The notes under the pieces are model-generated. The model ran no database searches. It was not told the origin of the DNA and saw nothing but the letters and a program-made list of their open reading frames with translations. This document shows positions 57,980 through 64,000 of a stretch of 64,000 nt of DNA, piece by piece. Position 1 is the first letter of the stretch. Every line of letters starts with the position of its first letter. A program made the position numbers and the translations under genes. The stretch is from assembly GCA_029237695.1 (NCBI GenBank), contig CM055268.1, positions 52,723,131 through 52,787,130 on the forward strand, in the 5' to 3' direction. Origin of the DNA: Conchocele bisecta (Eukaryota > Mollusca > Bivalvia > Lucinida > Thyasiridae).

Positions 57980-59990
57980 GTGAAAAAAATAACCAAATTT
58001 CGAAAAGAGGCCCGGTTCGGGGATTATAAAGTCCGAGAAGACCACCAGGCGGACCTTACGGAGGCTTATGATGCGTTGCTCTTAAAGGACTCTCTCAGCA
58101 AAGAAGCGGCACTTACCGAACTAGATGGGAAAATAACCAAATTTCGAAAAGAGAGCAGGTCGGATATTGATAAAGTCCGAGCAGACCGCCAGGCGGCCCT
58201 TACGTTGTGCTTAGAGGACTCTCTCATTAGAGATGCGGCATTTACCGAACTAGATAAAAAAATAACCAAATTCCGAAAAGAGGCCACGTCGGGTATTGAT
58301 AAAGCCCGAGAAGACCACCAGGCGGACCTTACGAAGGCTTATGAGGTGTTGCGCTCAGAGGACTCTCTCATAAGAGAAGCGGCGGTTGCCGAACTAGATA
58401 AAACAAGAAACGAGGCAAAGCCACGAAGGCCAGGTTTTTTCCAAGCATGGACACTTGGATAACATAATTATACCCACTTTTTGTAGACTAGATGGCCGTG
58501 GCCTGCATGTCGCGCCTTGGGGCGAGGCATGGACACTAAAAAAATAGATATAGTAGATGGAAAAACTTTAACGAAAAAACTTTAACCTGACACATGGACG
58601 TACGGACGGACGGACTTATGCCAAAATGCCAACGATATCGCGCTTTCCGCAAGCGGGTGCGACAATGATGATAAACACCCATGTGAAGTATCAAGGTAAT
58701 GGGTGAAGCAGTTGCAGAGATATAGTACACGAAAAAACTTTAACAAATAAATTCAAAGTAATTTGACCTTGACATTGCGCACAGGGGCCGCACGGTTGGG
58801 GGTTAGAGTGAAAATATGGACGATGATAAACACCCATGTGAAGTTTCAAGGTAATGGGCGAAGCAGTTGCAGAGATATAGTATAACAAAAAAGTTTTAAC
58901 CAAAAAATTTAACCAGACGTACGTTAAAAAGTTAACATTGAAAATGGCTGTGAAAGTTTGGTGGTCCTAGGTGGTACAGTACCAAAGAAATGGACTTAAA
59001 CACGAAAACTTAACATTATAAACGAGAAAACTTAACATTGAAAATGGCTAAGTCGATTGCGCGGAAAAAATGGGTCAAGTTAAAAAAAAAAGTAACATGT
59101 TGGATAGTGATATGTGGTGGGCACCCCTTGATTATGAAGCTGTGAAAGTTTGGTGGTCCTAGGTGGTACAGTACCAAAGAAATTGACTTAAACACGAAAA
59201 CTTAACATTGAAAACGCGAAAACTTAACATTGAAAATGGCTAAGTCGATTGCGCGGAAAAATGGGTGAAGTCAAAAAAAAAGTAACATGTTGGATAGTGA
59301 TATGTGGTGGGCACCCCTTGATTATGAAGCTGTAAAAGTTTGGTGGTCCTAGGTGGTACAGTAACAAAGAAATGGACTGAAACACGAAAACTTAACATTG
59401 ATTGTGGACGTCGCCGCCCCCGCGCCGCCCGCCCGCCCGCCCCCGCCCGCCCGCCCGCCCGCCCAAGCCCGCCCGCCCGCCCCCCCGCCCGCTTTCGGCC
59501 CCGCCAATCCAATAGCCTGGATTTTTTTTAAAAAAACCTGGCTAAAAATAACCAAATTTCGAAAAGAGACCCGGTCGGGTATTGATAAAGTCCGAGAAGA
59601 CCACCAGTCGAACCTTGCGGAGGCCATTGCTTATGATGCGTTGCGCTTAGAGGACTCTCTCAGTAAAGAAGCGACACTTACCGAACTAGACGGAAAAATA
59701 GCCGAATTTCTGAAAGAGACCAGGTCGGGGGTTGAGGGGGTCCGAGAAGACCACAAGGAGGCCATTGCGGAGGCTTATGGGGCATTGCGCTCAGAGGACT
59801 CTCTCAACAGAGAAGCGGCACTTACTGAACTAGACAAAAAAATAACCGAATTTCAAAAAGAGAGCAGGTCAGATATTGATAAAGTCCAAGAAGACCACCA
59901 GGCGGATATGATGGAGGCTTATGATGTGTTGGTCTTAAAGCACTCTCTCAACAGAGAAGCGGCGGTTGCCGAACTAGACGAAAAGATAAA
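57980..59990. repeat. Coding tandem repeat, about 140 bp unit, six copies
   Basis: Units start AAAATAACCAAATTTCGAAA (or close) and include GACTCTCTCA and GAACTAGA near their ends. Copies 1-3 lie left and 4-6 right of the inserted repeat. The unit encodes one coiled-coil module of the fibre shaft. Confidence 0.82.
58404..59542. mobile_element. 1.14-kb composite repeat, copy 2, inserted in the fibre gene
   Basis: Same edges as 31605-32742 (CAAGAAACGAGGCAAAGCC ... AAACCTGGC), flanked by TAAAA on both sides (58399-58403, 59543-59547). It differs by an expanded CCCG/GCCC microsatellite at 59412-59500. It lands exactly at the boundary of two coiled-coil repeats. Confidence 0.85.
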
Positions 59991-60547
59991 CGTAATTTCC
60001 GAGGAACTGAAACATGATCGTATAGCCGCGACCAAAGCTCTTGAGGAGGCCTCTTATAATATTCGTACTGAGGCATATAACGCAAACAGTGCGCTTGCCG
60101 GAATAGTGCGAACAATGAAAACGCTAAAACGTGCCATAACAGTTTGGGCTGAGAAGCGGGGCCCATTGGTTGAGGGGCACTATGAATATTCGTTCGGTGC
60201 CAAAGCGAGTAATAAATATGGGGGATACACTATGACAGTTGCGGGTGAAGTTATCCAAATGGCGGTCTGCTCGGTTAATGGTAGTGGTAAACCTGTGGGC
60301 TGCAGGTCGCGATAAATATTGTAGTAGATGGGGAAGAACGGGGGGTTGGAGTCACTAAAATCTCTGGAGATAGTTCGACGGTGGTTTCGTTCTCCGGTGA
60401 TGATCGAATTAGACTTTCCCAAGGTAGTGTTATTAACTTTGTTACGAAAATCGGTGACCCAGGGAGTTCTTCCACTATTGTCTCATTGTTAATTGAACTT
60501 AATTTGTAAAATACTAATATATTGAAATAAATTTGTAAAATTTAAAT

Positions 60548-61045
60548 ATGAACGAATCACTGTATCCAACTCTCAATACCACTCCACCAACACTGTGTAC
60601 AATTAACGAAAGAAGTTCAGATTTTAGGTTGAATAATATCGTCGCTATGCAGGATATTTTAGTTAGAGAATGTGCAAATAGAAAAAGACACGCTAACAAA
60701 TATAAGCGCGCGGTGTCGGCCGTTTCTGGGTTGCTGTGTATGGTAATTAGGGCGGCGGGTGGAAAACTCGAGAAAAAAAGTAGAAAACATGATAGAATAT
60801 CCGTTCTCGCTAGGTCTAAGAAAAATAGCATCGACGTTATGGTGTCCAAAGCGTTGGCCGATAAGAAAATATCAAATTTAGAGTTTGAATCCGTGGTGGA
60901 AGAAATTGGGAGATATGAAGAATTAAAAAATGATATAAGAATCAAGGCGCGCGCCACCATGCCCAAAATTGAGTGTACTGATTGGGATAAATTTAGGGTA
61001 AAACTTGGAAATAAAGTCGGAGGAAATGTTACAGCACCATTATAA
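60548..61045 (+). CDS. Small conserved protein of Polinton B (165 aa), lacking the TM hairpin
   Basis: MNESLYPTLNTTPPTLCTIN, helix with NKYKRAVSAVSG, then directly KKSRKHDRISVLARSKKNSI and EEIGRYEELKNDIRIKARA. Homologue of 11809-12393, from which about 40 hydrophobic residues (the TM hairpin) are missing, replaced by GLLCMVIRAAGG. The frame is otherwise open. Either a soluble variant or a deletion product. Confidence 0.62.
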   Translation: MNESLYPTLNTTPPTLCTINERSSDFRLNNIVAMQDILVRECANRKRHANKYKRAVSAVSGLLCMVIRAAGGKLEKKSRKHDRISVLARSKKNSIDVMVSKALADKKISNLEFESVVEEIGRYEELKNDIRIKARATMPKIECTDWDKFRVKLGNKVGGNVTAPL

Positions 61046-61857
61046 AATAATTTTTAAAAAATAATTAATTAATTATATTGGTGCAGTAAACAATTTATTA
61101 ATTAATTTTAGGAAAATTATTAACAATTAAAAAAGAAAAAAGTTTAGGTCCCACCGAGGCTCGAACCCGCGCCAGCAAAACCCTTCTGGGCCCATCCCAC
61201 TAAGCCTTCGCTTTAAATCCAAATCTTCTCTTCTCGTTTTTTTGGCTTAGTGGGATGTGTCACGCTCACATCTCCTCCACCCCATCATTGGACCGATACC
61301 GCGGACCCCTCATCTTCATTACCTCCATCCGCTATAATGTGTAGAGCGGCCAGAGTGAAGTACATGTGGCGAAACCTATCTCACTGTTGAGATATTAGTG
61401 CCGGCGTCCCGACCATGAACTGTGTTTATTTCTCGTATATAAACCTAACTTTGTTGGTGAAAATATTATAAATAATTTTATTAAAATTAATTAATTAATA
61501 TAATAAGGGGTGTTCCGCTTTAAATTATAAATAATTTTATTAAAATAATTTTATTAAATAACGAACCATCCCGGAAATTCGTGAACTATATAACCCTCAC
61601 TAAGTGTTTATAAACTGTGTACGCACCACCTGTGTAAATTGATAGCCCGTTTACATACCATCGATAAGACTATAAATAACCGTGTGTGTATTATATATTA
61701 CAGTGTGTTTATTTTTCCATCCCGGAAGACGTAATCGTGTAAATCTCTCTATAAAATGGACACTTAATATACGTGTAAGGTGGGACACCTAATTTACATG
61801 TTCATAACACGTGTAATTGGAACATTGTCGTCTGCTTGGTGTGATTATAACATAAAT
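61046..61857. other. AT-rich right arm of Polinton B, tRNA-like motif inside
   Basis: No gene seen. On the minus strand 61206-61146 has TTAGTGGGATGGG and GGTTCGAGCC, like RNA polymerase III A and B boxes, but the acceptor arm does not pair. A 14-bp inverted repeat CATCCCACTAAGCC lies at 61192-61206 and 61243-61257. Inverted AT-rich words with TTATTAAT/ATTAATTAAT occur on both sides. Confidence 0.45.
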
Positions 61858-62288
61858 TAGTTCTGTTCAATAATAATTTTTTCAATATCTTTATAAGCGA
61901 TATCGTAGAAATGTATATTCGTAAACGAATCGTTGGGTTTTAACAATTTTAAATAATACACCTTAGTTTCATATCCGATACACACTATCCGTCTTAATGT
62001 TTGTATTTGCCTCTTGTATAGTTCACATAATTATTGTCGGTATAATATTGTAAATGCAACGTTTTTATCGCAGCGTAATAAATTACGCTGATATTTCATG
62101 TATTCGATATCGCCTAGTGTTCTCATTTTATAGAATTTATATATAGGACTATAACCCACGTATTCTTCGTAAAGTTCTTCAACACAGGCATTAAAAACTT
62201 TCAATTCCAATTGTATTGTATTATCCACTTTCTCTAATAGTTGTTTTTTTTTCTGTTCAATTTCCAATTTCTTCCAATAATTTTCCAA
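61858..62288 (-). pseudogene. Unknown gene, copy 1 of a tandem pair, one internal stop
   Basis: From MENYWKKLEIEQKKKQLLEK at 62288: charged helices, then GDIEYMKYQRNLLRCDKNVA, an in-frame TAA at 62031-62033, then LCELYKRQIQTLRRIVCIGY and a tail with NDSFTNIHFYDIAYKDIEK to 61858. The same architecture follows in copy 2 upstream. No family recognised. Located where element A keeps integrase and polymerase. Confidence 0.55.
62044..62111. repeat. 68-bp exact direct repeat, unit 1
   Basis: Identical to 62459-62526 (begins AATATTGTAAATGCAACG). It encodes the EYMKYQRNLLRCDKNVAFTI segment of both tandem genes. Sequences outside are clearly diverged. Confidence 0.9.
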
Positions 62289-62640
62289 TTTCTTTGTTAA
62301 AAGCGATATTGTAGAAACGCATATCCGTAAACGAATCTTTGATTTTAAACTGTTTTATAAAATTAGTTTGATAATGTTTCGGTAGTGTTTCTCCGATCCT
62401 ATTTAGTCGCTTCATTACATAAATTTGATACTTATACCGGCGACATAATTGCCGGTTTAATATTGTAAATGCAACGTTTTTATCGCAGCGTAATAAATTA
62501 CGCTGATATTTCATGTATTCGATATCACATAGTATTGTCATTTTACCGTGTTTTTAATACTGTAGAAACAGCAGCGTAAAATTCTTCATCAAAGTCTTAT
62601 TACAAAATTCCAATTCGTTGCGTATTTTATTATCCATTTT
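62257..62640 (-). pseudogene. Unknown gene, copy 2 of the tandem pair
   Basis: The better-preserved part is 62541-62257: CDIEYMKYQRNLLRCDKNVA, LCRRYKYQIYVMKRLNRIGE, then KDSFTDMRFYNIAFNKEIGK and a stop. A short upstream part (62640-about 62545, MDNKIRNELEFCNK) matches the helical start of copy 1 but is separated by a stop. Its 3' end overlaps the start of copy 1 by about 30 bp. Function unknown. Confidence 0.52.
62459..62526. repeat. 68-bp exact direct repeat, unit 2
   Basis: Identical to 62044-62111; see that entry. Confidence 0.9.
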
Positions 62641-62723
62641 GTTATAATATTTTATTATAACCTATTAAATTTATATGTTCAATTGGACGTGAAAAAAACA
62701 TAAGGTATTTATGACACCAATAT

Positions 62724-63004
62724 TATTGGAGGAGAAAAATGGGTGTTGGAATATAAACTATCACTCGTGGGCACATCCAATCGTGAATTGGTATTGCATT
62801 AATTATTTTCTCAAAAATTCATAAATTTGCTGTCGGGAAAACATTATGTTTTTTTTTCACGACCAATTTTGGATTTTTCAGGGGTGGTGGGGGACAATTT
62901 CCTCGTTAACCAATTTTTGATTTTTCGGGGGTGGTGGGGGTAGTGTAGAGGGTTGTAAATGATATCACCATAGGTGGTATCATTTTGACTCCCTTACTAC
63001 TACT
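62724..63004 (-). repeat. Right terminal inverted repeat of Polinton B
   Basis: Inverted match of 51694-51976, ending CTTACTACTACT. Carries the last codons of the zinc-finger gene as a truncated copy. Confidence 0.9.
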
Positions 63005-63010
63005 GCATCA
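63004..63010. repeat. Right target-site duplication candidate (TGCATCA)
   Basis: Matches 51688-51694. Confidence 0.8.
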
Positions 63011-64000
63011 TCACCTGATGTATCAAGGGCATATTGTATTACATCACGAGACTATGTCACGTGAGTTCATTTAATGTTGCATGATGATGTGAAAATACTG
63101 TGATATACAAAAAGCAGTCAACCGGTTTCATGTTTCAGTTTCTAATTTCATTAATGCATCAGTTTTGATGTATTTACTTAAAATGTATAATGAATACATC
63201 GCATTGAATTTCTTAATAGATGTTATCCCAGGAACAGTGCATGGTATGGTGATTTGTATTGTCACGTTTCTGTTCCTGATGACATTGATTGCAATGTAGA
63301 AGTTGGGACAAAGCGAATCGGACAAAGCAGGTCACTATTCGTCAATGTGTATGCACGTCAGTCCCTCCATACTTCCACAGTAATCCATTTTTGACAACGT
63401 TGCTAAACATATTACTCAAACCTATCATACATTTATGTCATCCACCCAACTTCCAGCCACCACTTCCGTAAATCAAACACAGCAAAAAACCACTCGGCCA
63501 CCAAGGCCGACATGGCTTCAGCGGTAAACTGTTGACTTGTATCGATCGGCTAGGGAAGCAACTCCTCTCGGGATTGTAGTAATGTATAAACAACCTTGTG
63601 AAATCCGCCTCAAATCAAATTTTCAGACGAAATATTAATTAGTTAAAAGTTTATTTTCACATAGTAACAACATAAATATACTAAACTAGTATGTGGTGGC
63701 AGAAACACTACGTAGGCTATGTATACATGATTTACGTTCCTTCCTGAATCCAAACCGTTTGTCAAACATTGAAACGATTCGGTAGGCAGACTCAGTACTT
63801 AACGTAGTCGGTATTCATCGATTACATAGACTAGAGTAGAGACACAAGAGCTCACAAATCATACAAAAATCAATAGTCAAACTAAATGTAAAGTTTCTAC
63901 TTAGATCGAAATCGTCGACTCAATTTCCCAGCTAAGTTTGTCACATACATTGATGTTAGACGTTAAGCGACTTAATTCTGAAACGTCGTCTGCTCCACAT
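63011..64000. other. Right flank of Polinton B, no gene recognised
   Basis: Short open frames only, without motifs. A segment with AAGGCCGACATGGCTTCAGC lies near 63505; nothing can be assigned. Confidence 0.4.

Larger units (their letters stand above)
57728..60509 (+). pseudogene. Fibre-like protein of Polinton B: repeated coiled-coil shaft plus beta head, interrupted
   Basis: Probable start MSIYG at 57728, as in element A. Frame changes occur soon after, at an A7 run near 57985, and near 60295. The shaft has six repeats of about 46 residues (KKITKFRKE..SDIDKVREDHQADL.EAYDAL..EDSL.REAAL.ELD): three before and three after a 1.14-kb insertion (58404-59542). The head (ITVWAEKRGPLVEGHYEYSF, GYTMTVAGEVIQM) is at about 60138-60260, and the last strands end at a TAA at 60507-60509 in another frame. 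By analogy with viral fibres it would be a trimeric attachment protein; inference only. Confidence 0.68.
51694..63004. mobile_element. Polinton/Maverick element B (non-autonomous type, about 11.3 kb)
   Basis: Bounded by about 280-bp TIRs and a TGCATCA duplication. Contains ATPase, MCP candidate, coiled-coil, second structural, penton-like, fibre-like and small proteins in the order of element A, plus a zinc-finger gene and a tandem pair of unknown genes. No integrase or polymerase motif is visible outside the 500-N gap. Shorter than the 15-20 kb usual for autonomous Polintons. Confidence 0.9.

Noticed and set aside
61146..61206. tRNA gene in Polinton B
   Set aside because: Only box-like motifs; no cloverleaf could be folded by eye.

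Overview
The window is animal nuclear DNA, most likely from a marine bivalve or another lophotrochozoan. Four exons of a spliced annexin gene lie on the minus strand at 28388-4238. The rest is a dense load of mobile DNA: LINE 3' ends, a tRNA-headed SINE, many foldback MITEs, tandem-repeat arrays capped by hairpins (the layout described for bivalve Pearl/Helentron-type elements), and two virus-like Polinton/Maverick elements. The bivalve assignment is inference from repeat style.

Polinton A (about 4.6-20.35 kb) lies inside the last annexin intron (4361-22782). It carries three small minus-strand genes, a packaging ATPase, a double-jelly-roll major capsid protein (MCP) candidate, a coiled-coil/membrane protein, a second conserved structural protein, a penton-like protein, a fibre-like protein, a small membrane protein, a small conserved protein, a DDE integrase, a protein-primed family B DNA polymerase and a small Cys-rich protein. 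Nearly all large genes are broken by stops or frameshifts. The polymerase is also split by about 2.4 kb of foreign DNA (about 16.9-19.3 kb). No terminal inverted repeats were found for A.

From about 20.4 to 49.8 kb the window holds the rest of the annexin exons, foldback MITEs next to splice sites, pogo/Tigger-like MITEs, a histone H4 fragment, a LINE fragment, a 21-bp minisatellite, and a 6.7-kb block (43.1-49.8 kb) of nested tandem-repeat elements with hairpin ends. A broken Cys-rich invertebrate gene follows at 49.98-51.54 kb.

Polinton B (51694-63004, about 11.3 kb) has clear terminal inverted repeats of about 280 bp and a TGCATCA direct repeat at both edges. It keeps the capsid block in the same order and orientation as A (ATPase, MCP, coiled-coil protein, second structural protein, penton-like, fibre-like, small protein). 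No integrase or polymerase is visible. In their place are a C2H2 zinc-finger gene overlapping the left TIR and a tandemly duplicated gene of unknown function near the right TIR. A 500-N assembly gap cuts the ATPase, and a 1.14-kb repeat interrupts the fibre gene. B looks like a non-autonomous, structural-genes-only Polinton, unless the gap hides the missing genes.

Within each Polinton the capsid genes sit in divergent pairs with short AT-rich spacers. ATPase, MCP, penton and fibre would form and fill a virion; integrase and polymerase (A only) would copy and insert the DNA. All functional roles are inferred from family resemblance.
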